The position numbers were made by a program, and so were the translations under genes. DNA of 63,248 nt, from contig JAAFJS010000007.1 in NCBI GenBank assembly GCA_013298985.1, positions 1-63,248 of the forward strand. Reading direction: 5' to 3'. Shown here one piece after another: positions 46,436 through 57,974 of the stretch (positions within the stretch are counted from its first letter, which is position 1; every line of letters starts with the position of its first letter). The stretch comes from Cytophagales bacterium. Lineage in GTDB: Bacteria; Bacteroidota; Bacteroidia; Cytophagales; Thermoflexibacteraceae. The notes under the pieces were generated by a model. The model was not told the DNA's origin, made no database searches, and was given only the letters and a program-made list of their open reading frames with translations.

Positions 46436-48640
46436 TTAGTTTTTGCTGAATGGAAAAGTGATTTTGAAAGTTGCCCCTGTGGGCTTAAATTCATTTTCAA
46501 CAACTTCGATACTACCTTTTAAGGCTTCTATTCTATTTTTTGCTATCCAAAGCCCAATACCTGCTCCGCCTTGTTCGGCTGTTGTGGTATAAAAAAGGTC
46601 AAAAATTCTTTCTTCTGTTCCTTGTTTAACACCAAAACCATTATCAGAAAAGAGAATAATATAAGCATCTTTTGCAGCATAACCACTACAACGAATTTTT
46701 TTATCCATCGTATTTTCTAATGCCTTAATGGAATTAGCTATCAGTTGTTGAAAAATATCTTGAAAAAATTGCTGATGTCCTCGCATTAGGCAATCTTCCA
46801 TTTCTACTATGGCTGTTATTTTTGTATTTTCAAAAGGCAAAGAATAAGTTTCAGTTAGTAATCTTGTTACTACATTTTTAATATTAAACTCTTTAATATC
46901 TGCCACACCAGCCTTTGCATAACTCAACATAAAATCTGTAATATGTTGTAATTGTTGCAATTCATCGGCAATTCTAACAGCATATTCTTTAAATTTCTCT
47001 TCAAATTTGGCATCAGGATAACGTCTTTTGAAAAAATCTGCCATATCTTTCACACTACCTAATTTGGTGCGAATGGCATGAGCAACTTGCACTGCATATA
47101 ATTGCAAAGACATTAAGCTCAAATACATATTTTCTTTGCGTAAAAATTCTTTGCGGTCTTCACGCATTTGTTCAACGCCTTTTTGGTAGGCTTTTTCTAT
47201 TTCTTTCGTTTGTTGTTTTAAGGGCTCAATAATATTTTTTAGAGGTTCAAAAGTGGATTTTAATTCGGGAACTAACTTCTCAAACTCTTTATTTATTTGT
47301 TTTCCAATATTAGTAACTTGCTTTTCAAAATCTTTAAATTGTTCCTGTGCTTGGTCTAAACCTGTTTCTATTTTAATTCTTTTCAGTGTTCTTTCATAAA
47401 GTTTTATATTTTCAAAAACAAACAACTGTTCTATAATAAACTCTTTGAGTTCACGATAGGCTACTGTATCTACAAAATCTTGTCTATTGGTGGCATCTCT
47501 AATATCAGGATTATTTTTTGCGGTAATATCCAAAATACCTATTACTTCTCTTGTGCTAATCCTATTAAAAATATCACGCCATAATCTTTTGTGAATACCC
47601 AAAATATCACGTTGATTATCCACGTGGCTGGCAGTTTCTGCAAAAGGTGTTGTGATGATTCCATCACGATAAATTTTAATTCCATCTATATGAGTGTCAT
47701 CATCAATAGATTTGTAATATTTCTTAAATTTATTTTTGGCTTCTTGATTAAAAAAGAATAATTGCATTGAAACAGCACCAAATTCTTTTATTCCAGTTTT
47801 TTCTGTATAAATACGCCCATTTTTATCATCAAACTTTAAAATTTCTTGGTATGAATTTTCAGGATTATCTTTGTCTATGTGAAATGAAATTTCAGCTTTG
47901 TGTGAATAAAAGTTAATAGCTTCTGCTCTCAAAGGCTGTTTTCCGTCAAGTTTTATACCGCCAATTTCTTTTTTCTCATATTCATTTGCATACAAATAAA
48001 TATCAAATGGAGGATTTACAGGATAAAAAGGTGAAACAATTTTGGTAAGCTCTTTGCTCAATCTTTCCAAATTATCACTTGTCCAATTTTCACGTATGCG
48101 AGTAATAATCAGTTGTGTACCTTGTTCTTTTTCGTCTTGGGCATCTTCAAAATAATAAGAATTTTCTACCTCAGTAAACAAAGTAAAACTGTCTTGGGAG
48201 GCTAATTTTTCATAATCTTCCCAATTGATGACCACATTTAGCCATTGTTTTTCGCCTCTTTGTTTAGTACGAATGACAACTTTTCCGCCTAATTTATCAA
48301 CTGCAAAACGACCAATTCCTTTTTCTCCTACATACCTCCGATTGTAAGGTGCAGACGAATGGGTAGTTTTGCGTTTGCTTGCCGTACCAACTACCATCCA
48401 TTTATTTTGAATATCATCTAAGGACATTCCAACGCCATCATCTTTGATAATAATTTTGCTATGCAATAATTCTTTCCCTACATCAAAAAACTGAACTTCT
48501 ACTTTTTGAGCATTGGCATCATAGCTATTTTTGACTAATTCAAATAAAGCAGTAATACGGTCTGTAATCAAATCACGACCTATTAACTTGAAAGTATTGA
48601 CATCAAAACGCCATTGTAACGTATTCTTTTGATTACTCAT
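46436..48640 (-). CDS. Dual GHKL protein: N-terminal MutL/MORC/Hsp90-like ATPase, C-terminal histidine kinase
   Basis: The start at 48640 (MSNQKNTLQWRF) overlaps the methyltransferase stop by 8 bp and is preferred to the upstream start at 48679; 734 aa. The N-terminal GHKL ATPase shows ELVKNSYDANA (34-44), DDGVGM (68-73) and GEKGIGRFA (106-114), followed by an S5-like transducer with GIKIYRDG and DIRDATNR, as in MutL/MORC-like ATPases of restriction loci. A coiled coil (about 430-510) leads to a kinase: VAHAIRTKLG (His522), N-box QQLIANSIKA, and G-boxes DNGFGV and GAGIGL. No membrane helix, so it senses inside the cell. The adjacent receiver gene is the expected phosphate acceptor. Confidence 0.88.
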   Translation of the reverse strand: MSNQKNTLQWRFDVNTFKLIGRDLITDRITALFELVKNSYDANAQKVEVQFFDVGKELLHSKIIIKDDGVGMSLDDIQNKWMVVGTASKRKTTHSSAPYNRRYVGEKGIGRFAVDKLGGKVVIRTKQRGEKQWLNVVINWEDYEKLASQDSFTLFTEVENSYYFEDAQDEKEQGTQLIITRIRENWTSDNLERLSKELTKIVSPFYPVNPPFDIYLYANEYEKKEIGGIKLDGKQPLRAEAINFYSHKAEISFHIDKDNPENSYQEILKFDDKNGRIYTEKTGIKEFGAVSMQLFFFNQEAKNKFKKYYKSIDDDTHIDGIKIYRDGIITTPFAETASHVDNQRDILGIHKRLWRDIFNRISTREVIGILDITAKNNPDIRDATNRQDFVDTVAYRELKEFIIEQLFVFENIKLYERTLKRIKIETGLDQAQEQFKDFEKQVTNIGKQINKEFEKLVPELKSTFEPLKNIIEPLKQQTKEIEKAYQKGVEQMREDRKEFLRKENMYLSLMSLQLYAVQVAHAIRTKLGSVKDMADFFKRRYPDAKFEEKFKEYAVRIADELQQLQHITDFMLSYAKAGVADIKEFNIKNVVTRLLTETYSLPFENTKITAIVEMEDCLMRGHQQFFQDIFQQLIANSIKALENTMDKKIRCSGYAAKDAYIILFSDNGFGVKQGTEERIFDLFYTTTAEQGGAGIGLWIAKNRIEALKGSIEVVENEFKPTGATFKITFPFSKN

Positions 48641-49718
48641 AATTGCTATTTTCAATATGTTTTTTAATGCTTTGAGCAATTACCCTTCCCAAGCCAACAG
48701 GTACTGCATTACCAATCTGCCTTGCAATTGTCATCATAGCAAAATTTTCATTTGGATTGATAAATTCGTAGCTATCAGGGAAAGATTGAAAAATTGCTGC
48801 TTCTCTCAAAGAGATAGCCCTGTCCTGCTCTGGGTGTCCAAAACGCCCATTACCAAGCCCTACACAATAAGTGGTCATGGTAGGGGAAACATCAGCCCAT
48901 TTCATTCTACCATAAACACTACCAAAAGACTTACCTTTTTCTTCTTTATGACAATCTAAAATTAATTCATCAGGCCAGTCACGCCAAAAACCGCCTTCTT
49001 TTGTTGCTTTGATACGTTTCTTATTTATTTCTGATAATTTTCTTGCTCTATGAAGTGCATCTTTCTCATATACTTGTCCATCTTGAATTGGAGCTAAATG
49101 AGAGATTGCTTCTTTTACATTCCTTATAAATTTATAACCTGAAAGCCTAAACTCATTTGGAGTGATTAATTCTATTCTGCCTTTGTCCTTTTTACAAGCT
49201 AAAATAATCAACCTTTTACGTCTTTGAGGGATACCATATTCTTGTGCATTGACAACTTCAGGAGTACAATTATAATGTCTCGATAATATATCAGTAAACT
49301 CATTTAATACATCTCCATCTTCATAATTCCGCAACTGTGGCACATTTTCCATTGAAACGATTTCTGGTTGTAAATCCTCTATAATCCTTGCAAATTCTTT
49401 TAATAATTTCCATTTGCCACTTTTGTTGTTTTTTTGATTATAAATAGAAAAATCTTGACACGGAGCGCATCCAACAAGTATTCGTTTCTTTTTATTAAGA
49501 AAATACTCATTAATATCATTTGAATTTATATTTGAAATATCTTCTAAAATAAATTTCGCATGATTATTTTTTTCATAAGCATATTTACAGGTTTTATCAC
49601 TATCTATGCCTGCCATCACTTTTATGCCTTCAAGGAAAAAACCATGACTAAGACCACCTACCCCACAAAATAAATCTATAACGGAAAAATCGTTGTATAT
49701 ATCCTTTTTAGCTATCAT
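48633..49718 (-). CDS. DNA cytosine-C5 methyltransferase
   Basis: A 361-aa Dcm-type enzyme with motif I DLFCGVGGLSHGF (15-27), motif IV CAPCQDF with catalytic Cys87, motif VI MENVPQL (ENV 124-126), motif VIII QRRKRLI, a target-recognition region from about 200 to 270, motif IX with RAISLREAAIFQSFPD, and motif X RQIGNAVPVGLG. It methylates cytosine in a sequence set by its recognition region. It is the first gene of the four-gene cassette and no endonuclease gene is near, so the mark may instead tell the ATPase-kinase complex self from non-self. The upstream region carries a consensus -7 box. Confidence 0.95.
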   Translation of the reverse strand: MIAKKDIYNDFSVIDLFCGVGGLSHGFFLEGIKVMAGIDSDKTCKYAYEKNNHAKFILEDISNINSNDINEYFLNKKKRILVGCAPCQDFSIYNQKNNKSGKWKLLKEFARIIEDLQPEIVSMENVPQLRNYEDGDVLNEFTDILSRHYNCTPEVVNAQEYGIPQRRKRLIILACKKDKGRIELITPNEFRLSGYKFIRNVKEAISHLAPIQDGQVYEKDALHRARKLSEINKKRIKATKEGGFWRDWPDELILDCHKEEKGKSFGSVYGRMKWADVSPTMTTYCVGLGNGRFGHPEQDRAISLREAAIFQSFPDSYEFINPNENFAMMTIARQIGNAVPVGLGRVIAQSIKKHIENSNYE

Positions 49719-49770
49719 AATTCTGTAAGACTTATGTAAAACAATCTTATTTAAAGCATTTTTTCATAAT

Positions 49771-49792
49771 CAAATATAGTATTTTTATACTA
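49771..49792 (-). promoter_or_regulatory. Predicted promoter and small inverted repeat of the cassette operon
   Basis: On the minus strand TATATTTG (49778-49771) fits the Bacteroidota -7 consensus TAnnTTTG, about 50 bp before the methyltransferase start. It overlaps TAGTAT (49777-49782) / ATACTA (49787-49792), a perfect 6-bp inverted repeat with a 4-nt loop that could be an operator. No clear -33 box was found. Confidence 0.4.
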
Positions 49793-49857
49793 AATGATAA
49801 TAAAAAAAATGAATTATTTAATTAAATGACAATAATATAAATACTTTTAGCATACAT

Positions 49858-52236
<2,379 letters not shown>

Positions 52237-52240
<4 letters not shown>

Positions 52241-53412
52241 AGTGAAAATAAATTTCTACCTAATTGTATTGTTTGTGGAATACGACTATTTGCACTTTTG
52301 GCACGCCAAAGATTTAGATGTTGAGGTTCATTTGACCAAAAACTATTTACCTTGTTTTGAATATCTATTTGCTCTATATTTTGAATATTATGCCCTAATC
52401 CTAAAGCAATAATTTCAAAAGCATAAATTGTGAAACTACCAGTATGTTTACTTTTAGAAGAATCATATCTACGAAATGAGTTTTCACCAAAAATGTCTTT
52501 TAATTTGTCAAAAACTCTTTTAAATATACCTATTTCCATTTCCCACTTTTGCTCATTCCAATAATGACTATTTCCATGTTGATTTGTGTCTAATTTGATT
52601 ATACCTATCATCTCATCAGTCAAGAAATTTGATAAATCAATTAATTTAATTCTATTTACATCATGAATAGGCATATTTCTAAGAATCAGGAATCTTAGCA
52701 CAAGTTCCAAATCATATCTCTCTGTCAAATCTTTCTCGCTTAGCACAACACAATCTCTAAAAGCTTGATATTCAGCCAATTCTTTTATATTTTGATATGC
52801 TTTGGGGTTTTCCATCACTAAAATACAATTTCTTACATCTTGGTCAGAGGCTTTTGTGCCTCCTGTATTCAACCGATTAAACATTTCATACTTCACATTT
52901 TTATCACTTCCACGCAGTATTATCTTTAAATCAAGTTTTGCACGTTTGATGTATAGTTTCTGAGCATTAGATAGTGAATTTTCATCATGTAGAACATCAT
53001 GCCATACCTTATTTTTCAATGAAGGTAGATATTTTGTCCCTTCCAAAACTAATGGTTCTTCTAATTGACCATTCTCGTCTTTTAAAATGCCCATAAATTG
53101 AAAAATAGTAGACAGCCTTTGAGTACCATCTATGACATCCCAAACTCCATCTATCCTTTGTGCAACAAATATAGGAGGTAGTGGAATCCCCAATAATATA
53201 GACTCAATTAAACGAGTTTTTTGTGTCTGAGTCCACTGGAAGAATCGTTGAAATTCAGGATGTAAATCTATTTCAGCCTCTCCATTGTTTGTCGTACCTT
53301 GATAAAGTCCAGCTAACTCACCAATAGACATTTGGTAACTATCGGCTTTGATATCTGCAAGTTTGCTATCAATCTCTTCTTGCAAGTTATTTACTAATAA
53401 ATCTAATTCCAT
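52237..53412 (-). CDS. DUF262 domain protein (GmrSD-like NTPase/nuclease N-terminus)
   Basis: A 391-aa protein with the DUF262/ParB-like core: HPEFQRFFQWTQTQKTRLIESILLG-type stretch at about 50-75 and VIDGTQRLSTI (the DGxQR motif) near residue 115. DUF262 proteins include the GmrS half of modified-DNA restriction enzymes and use nucleotide hydrolysis. No GmrD/HNH partner domain is present, so the HEPN protein downstream is the probable effector. It is AT-rich with its own promoter region (53413-53578, which holds no gene). A defence or toxin role is inferred from the pairing. Confidence 0.85.
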
Positions 53413-53578
53413 ACGTATTAAAAATCAGTTTTTTTAAATAAACACAAAAAAATAATATTACAAAAATAGTAAAATACTTAAGTATCCATGAATGTAATTT
53501 AATTGCATACAAATATATTATTTTTTTAAGAGAATATTTACATTATTGCATCTAATTTTAAAACAAATAGTAAGACCT

Positions 53579-54040
53579 ATGCTCACGCCTTCCCAAGTCA
53601 AAACTCAGCTCTACGCCCACTGCCTCGACTACGCCGAAAAGCGCATCGCGGCAATAGAAAAAACCATGCAAGACGCACAGGAAGCCGCTAACAGCGAAAC
53701 CAAAAGTAGCGCAGGCGACAAATATGAAACGACGCGCTCCATGATGCAGCTTGACAAGGCAATGAATACCAAGCAGTTAATGGAAGCAAATAAACTCAAA
53801 AATGACCTGCTAAAAATAGATATTTTCAATACTCATGCCTCCACGCAGGCGGGTTGCGTAGTGCTTACTGCTCAGGCAAACTATTTCATCGCGATTGGCG
53901 CGGGTAAGTGTAGCATAGAAGGTGCTGATTATTTTGCCATTTCTCCTACTTCGCCTATTGGCATCTTGCTGATAAACAAGAAAGTAGGCGAAGAAATTAT
54001 CTTTAACAAACAAAAAATAATTATCAAGGAGATTTGGTAG
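53579..54040 (+). CDS. GreA/GreB-like C-terminal domain protein
   Basis: The start at ATG 53579 (MLTPSQVKTQLYAHC) is used; 153 aa. The N-terminal half is a helical hairpin (KRIAAIEKTMQDAQEAAN, GDKYETTRSMMQLDKA) and the C-terminal half has the FKBP-like fold of Gre factors, ending SPIGILLINKKVGEEI. In Bacteroidota this short version is often labelled '3-oxoacyl-ACP synthase' by error. A role on RNA polymerase is likely by fold, but the acidic tip is not obvious, so cleavage stimulation is uncertain. Confidence 0.78.
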   Translation: MLTPSQVKTQLYAHCLDYAEKRIAAIEKTMQDAQEAANSETKSSAGDKYETTRSMMQLDKAMNTKQLMEANKLKNDLLKIDIFNTHASTQAGCVVLTAQANYFIAIGAGKCSIEGADYFAISPTSPIGILLINKKVGEEIIFNKQKIIIKEIW

Positions 54041-54062
54041 GAATCACACCTCTACCACCCTC

Positions 54063-55082
54063 TCAAAACGCTACCACTGCTTTAATGACCTGCGCTTCGG
54101 GCAGGTAAAGTTGGGGAAAAGTTTGGTCAAGCGTTTCAAATTGTAATCGGTGCGTAATGTATCCGTCAATATCAACTAAGCCCGCCTTTAACAAGCGAAT
54201 TAGTTTGGTAAAGTCAGTAGCTACGGCATTTCTGGAAGATTTCAAGGTAATTTCTTTGCGATGGAAAAGCGGGTCATAAAACACAATATCGCCAATAAAA
54301 AGCCCAATATAGACAATCGTTCCGCCCGCCGCCACATACTCCAAGCATTTTTGCATAGATTCCTTATTTCCTGTGGCATCAAGCACCACCGTAGGCAAGT
54401 CGCCATTGAGTAACGTTTTTAGTGATTTTTCTACTGTATCATTGAGTTGAATACAAGTAACCGAAGGAAATTTGTGGGCAATGTATGTCAAACGATTTTC
54501 GTTCATATCCAGCACAATAACTTGGGCGGCTTTGAGCAAAGCCATCATCACAGTCCCAATGCCAATAGGCCCTGCCCCAATAACTAATACAATGTCATCT
54601 GCCTGAATACCAGCCCTTTCTACTGCATGGCTACCAATAGCCAGCGGCTCAATCATGGCTATTTGGTCAAGTGAAAGTTCATTGGCGGCAAAAACCAAAT
54701 CGGCAGGACAAACGAAATATTCCTGCATTGCCCCGTCCTCATGCACGCCCAGCACGCTGAGAGTGCTGCCACAGTTGGTCTTTCCGCGCCGTACAGCTTG
54801 GTCAGTTTCTTGGTTGCGATAAGGCATGACCGCGCATAAATCGCCAATTTTCAGGTGCTTTACTTCTGCTCCTATTTCTACGACTTCGGCGGCGATTTCG
54901 TGTCCTAAAATTCTGGGATAAGTGAAGAAAGGTTGCTTGCCATTAAAAGCGTGTAAGTCAGTGCCACAAATACCTAATCGCCTCATTTTCAATAAAACTT
55001 CATACGATTTTGGCTTTTCAGGATAATTTTTTTCTATCTTCTTGAGTAATTTGGGTTCTTCGAGTACAATTGCATTCATCAT
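54063..55082 (-). CDS. Zinc-type alcohol dehydrogenase, probable L-fucose dehydrogenase
   Basis: A 339-aa medium-chain dehydrogenase. The catalytic zinc site is present: GICGTDLHAF with its Cys, and GHEIAAEVVE with His-Glu. The NAD(P) loop is VIGAGPIGIG. Of the usual four structural-zinc cysteines only one remains (KTNCGSTLSVLGVH), the others being replaced in PYRNQETDQAVRRG, so the structural zinc is probably absent. It lies 59 bp downstream of the L-fuconolactonase gene on the same strand, which suggests that it oxidises L-fucose or a similar sugar to the lactone. The substrate is inferred from this neighbour. Confidence 0.83.
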   Translation of the reverse strand: MMNAIVLEEPKLLKKIEKNYPEKPKSYEVLLKMRRLGICGTDLHAFNGKQPFFTYPRILGHEIAAEVVEIGAEVKHLKIGDLCAVMPYRNQETDQAVRRGKTNCGSTLSVLGVHEDGAMQEYFVCPADLVFAANELSLDQIAMIEPLAIGSHAVERAGIQADDIVLVIGAGPIGIGTVMMALLKAAQVIVLDMNENRLTYIAHKFPSVTCIQLNDTVEKSLKTLLNGDLPTVVLDATGNKESMQKCLEYVAAGGTIVYIGLFIGDIVFYDPLFHRKEITLKSSRNAVATDFTKLIRLLKAGLVDIDGYITHRLQFETLDQTFPQLYLPEAQVIKAVVAF

Positions 55083-55141
55083 TGTATCTATTATTTTTTT
55101 ATAGAAATTTGTATTAATTTGGTAAGCAAACCTGTAAAGTT

Positions 55142-55981
55142 TTAGCCTAATCGGTAAAATTTGACAGCATTTCCCCCAAAAAACTGGTCTTTTGCTGATG
55201 CACTAAAACTTGAAAAATAATCATTGACAATCTCGAACTGTGCTTCGTAAGTAGCGGCTAACTGGCACACGCCCCAATCAGAACCATACATAATGCGGTC
55301 AGTACCAAAACAATCTACAACCACATCAAGGTATGCCTTGAAATCTTCCTTTTTCCAGTTTTTCCAGTCTGCCTCAGTAACTAAGCCCGAAATCTTGCAA
55401 TATACATTGTTGGAAGCGGCAATTTTTGTCATATAGTTTTGCCATTCTCCCATGATTTGCGCTTTGATATTGGGCTTGGCAATATGGTCAATCACAAAGC
55501 GTTGTGTTGGGAATTGCTGGACAAAATCAAGCGCGTAGGGCAGTTGGTCTGTAAAAATCAAAATATCATACGTGTAATTGTACTTTTCTAAGAATGAAAT
55601 ACCACGCATAAACGCAGGTCGTAGCATAAAATCACGCTGAGTTTCGTCTTGCAGTACATGGCGAAAGCCTTTCATTTTGGGAAATTGCTGATAGTATGCC
55701 AAACGTTCTTCTACATTTTCCGCCTGCAAATCCACCCAGCCTACAACGCCTCTGATGAAGTTATACTTTTCCGCAAGCCCCAGTAGAAAACTGTTTTCGT
55801 CTTCCGATTGGTCAGCTTGCACCGCCACACAGCCGTCAAGCGAGCAGTTTTGCAAATGAGGTAACAAATCTGGTGGCATCAAATCGGTCTTTAACACTTC
55901 CATCTCGTCAGACATCCACGTGTGCCTTGCGGGGTGATACTTCCAAAAATGTTGGTGAGCATCAATGCGTATTTTTTCCAT
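55142..55981 (-). CDS. Amidohydrolase, probable L-fuconolactonase
   Basis: A 279-aa TIM-barrel hydrolase of the COG3618 group, which opens L-fucono-1,5-lactone to L-fuconate. Metal and active-site stretches: RIDAHQHFWKY (H-x-H), GFRHVLQDE, FVIDHIAKP and MYGSDWGVC with the catalytic Asp. Together with the dehydrogenase it forms the first two steps of non-phosphorylating fucose breakdown; the later genes are not in the window. Its start overlaps the end of the DUF5683 gene by 20 bp. Confidence 0.87.
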   Translation of the reverse strand: MEKIRIDAHQHFWKYHPARHTWMSDEMEVLKTDLMPPDLLPHLQNCSLDGCVAVQADQSEDENSFLLGLAEKYNFIRGVVGWVDLQAENVEERLAYYQQFPKMKGFRHVLQDETQRDFMLRPAFMRGISFLEKYNYTYDILIFTDQLPYALDFVQQFPTQRFVIDHIAKPNIKAQIMGEWQNYMTKIAASNNVYCKISGLVTEADWKNWKKEDFKAYLDVVVDCFGTDRIMYGSDWGVCQLAATYEAQFEIVNDYFSSFSASAKDQFFGGNAVKFYRLG

Positions 55982-56750
55982 GATTTTTTAAGGTAAATCG
56001 GAAAGAAACGCCCGTATAAATTTGGTTATTGGGCAGTAACATTCCTTTGGGTTCTATTTTGAGGGTCAGGTCGTCAGAAATATCAAAAGATTTGAGGTGA
56101 GCCGTTGCCGCCGCCTCCGCCACATTGAGCATATAAACCACCAAGGTCAGAATCGCCCCAAAGTCGCGCTCGCGCCTAAACGCGTCGCGTCGCGAGCGCA
56201 AGCCGTCATTGTTAAAAGTGGCGTAACGGTCATCAGAAACGGTAAGTGGGTTGCCGTCCTCGCGGTAGAGCAAGGCATCGCGAAAGGCAATAAACTGCTT
56301 GTGGTTCGTCGTGATTTGGAAAAAAGTATAGCCAAAAAGTCCATAAATCACAGGCACTTTCAGATACCATAAATTTTTGTTAAAATACTGTCCCAGTCCA
56401 GGCAGTGCTGCCGAAAGCAATGCCGAGCGCAACGGCAGGGACATTTTGCCTTCGCCGTACCCATACAAAGAATCTAAGGCAATCCGCGCCATCAGAGCCA
56501 AAGAATCGTTTTGGAATTTCCTGTTTCGCATCAAAGAATCTTTCAAAGCCAGCACAGTGGAGTCTTTGAGGATTCTTTTTTTGTTTTTGAAAAGCCAAAA
56601 CATTCCCTTGCGCGTTTTCACTTCTTTTTTCAGCGTATCTGCCAGCGTTGGTTTTTCTTGCTTGGTGCTGTCCGTCTGGGCAAAAGCACGCGGCGCAAAC
56701 AATAAGATTTGAGAAAATAAAATACTGATAATAACAATTTTAAAAGTCAT
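55962..56750 (-). CDS. DUF5683 domain protein
   Basis: A 262-aa protein with signal peptide MTFKIVIISILFSQILLFAP. A charged spacer (KTRKGMFWLFKNKKRILKD) is followed by the DUF5683 hallmark SALLSAALPGLGQYFNKNLWYLKVP and two more hydrophobic segments (YGLFGYTFFQ, ILTLVVYMLNVAEA), then a short beta-rich end (TGVSFRFTL). It is envelope-located and its function is unknown. The 20-bp overlap with the lactonase gene probably reflects tight packing rather than a shared pathway. Confidence 0.85.
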   Translation of the reverse strand: MTFKIVIISILFSQILLFAPRAFAQTDSTKQEKPTLADTLKKEVKTRKGMFWLFKNKKRILKDSTVLALKDSLMRNRKFQNDSLALMARIALDSLYGYGEGKMSLPLRSALLSAALPGLGQYFNKNLWYLKVPVIYGLFGYTFFQITTNHKQFIAFRDALLYREDGNPLTVSDDRYATFNNDGLRSRRDAFRRERDFGAILTLVVYMLNVAEAAATAHLKSFDISDDLTLKIEPKGMLLPNNQIYTGVSFRFTLKNHGKNTH

Positions 56751-56911
56751 TTCTTCTTACTTTAATAAAAATCTACGCACAAATTTCGTTTTTCTATTCC
56801 AATTTCCCTGCTTTTCTATTGCTAAATTTTGTTATGATGCAATTTCTACTTGCGAAGTATTCCTTTTCTAAGTTTTTTTTGGTAAATTTGTTACTTTCAA
56901 ATCTACGAAAT

Positions 56912-57529
56912 ATGCTGACCATAGAAAAAATAGAGCCAACGTCCAAAGAAGTGCCAATCCCAGATTTCCTTATTTACGAGGTCATAGACGGCAAGCCCAT
57001 CTATCGGAAAGGCTACAAAAAAGTATTAGACCAAAAGAAAACCTTAGCGGAAATTATGGGAAGTAGTAGTTTACAAGCTGTTCTTATTGGCTTGATTAAC
57101 AAGTTTTTAAATAAGAATTTGTCTGACGAATACATTGTGGGAGGCGCAGAAATGGGCATTCACCTCCAGCGAAAAGAAAATATGTCAATGGACATTCCTA
57201 TCTATCAGGTAGCTCAAATTGCCACCTTGACCAATCAGTATATCAATGTTCCTCCTCAAATATTGATAGAAGTTGATATAGAAGCAGATACTGAAAGTTT
57301 TGAAAATGATTTTGATTATTATTTTACCAAAACGCAAAAATTATTGGACTTTGGCGTGGAAAAAGTCATTTGGATTTTCACAGGCGCGCAGAAAGCAATT
57401 ATCTCTACGCCAAATCAAGAATGGAAAACGGTAAACTGGGACGCTACGATAGAAGTGATGCCCAACATTGCGTTTTGCATCTCTGAATTATTGGAAAAAA
57501 GTGGATTTAAGATTGAGAAAGGGAAATAA
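56912..57529 (+). CDS. Uma2 family (DUF820) putative endonuclease
   Basis: The start at ATG 56912 (MLTIEKIEPTSKEVP) is used; 205 aa. The PD-(D/E)XK-like fold of Uma2 proteins is recognisable: MSMDIPIY (catalytic Asp), then ILIEVDIEADTE (Glu-x-Asp in place of ExK), then TKTQKLLDFGVEKVIWIF. These proteins are numerous in cyanobacteria and Bacteroidota and are linked to mobile DNA, but their role is not established. One base separates it from the next gene. Confidence 0.8.
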   Translation: MLTIEKIEPTSKEVPIPDFLIYEVIDGKPIYRKGYKKVLDQKKTLAEIMGSSSLQAVLIGLINKFLNKNLSDEYIVGGAEMGIHLQRKENMSMDIPIYQVAQIATLTNQYINVPPQILIEVDIEADTESFENDFDYYFTKTQKLLDFGVEKVIWIFTGAQKAIISTPNQEWKTVNWDATIEVMPNIAFCISELLEKSGFKIEKGK

Positions 57530-57530
57530 A

Positions 57531-57932
57531 ATGAATAAAATAATTTTTCTGTTGATGCTCTTTCCCTTTTTTAGTGGGAAAAACAAGTACGAGGATTGTG
57601 TAAAAAAGTATGATGAACTTTTTGAAAGAGAAGTTTATACAATAACAAGTATGCCTCCTGAATTTGAGGGAGGTACAAGCAGTATGGTTCATTACATCAC
57701 AAAACATACTCATTTGATTAATTACAAAAAGATTAATAAACAAGGCGTATGTAGTAAATTAAGAATATCGTTTGTTGTGGAAGAGAATGGAGAAGTAAAT
57801 GCGGTAAGAGTAATTGCTTGTGCAGATACATTGGAAAACACATTAAAAATACCTAATTTTAAGCCAGCACAATGTAATGGTGAAAATGTTGCCTATAAAA
57901 TATCTGTTCCTATTATAATTTGTTTGAGATAA
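57531..57932 (+). CDS. Small TonB C-terminal-like secreted protein
   Basis: The start at ATG 57531 (MNKIIFLLMLFPFFSG) is one base after the Uma2 stop; 133 aa. The pattern PPEFEGGTSSMVHYI, then LRISFVVEENGEVNAVRVI and LKIPNFKPAQCNG is that of energy-transducer TonB C-terminal domains, without a transmembrane anchor or Pro-rich linker. A periplasmic partner protein of unknown task is likely. Confidence 0.75.
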   Translation: MNKIIFLLMLFPFFSGKNKYEDCVKKYDELFEREVYTITSMPPEFEGGTSSMVHYITKHTHLINYKKINKQGVCSKLRISFVVEENGEVNAVRVIACADTLENTLKIPNFKPAQCNGENVAYKISVPIIICLR

Positions 57933-57974
57933 TATGACCATTAACGACCAAATCAGTGATTAGGTAAAACTAAG

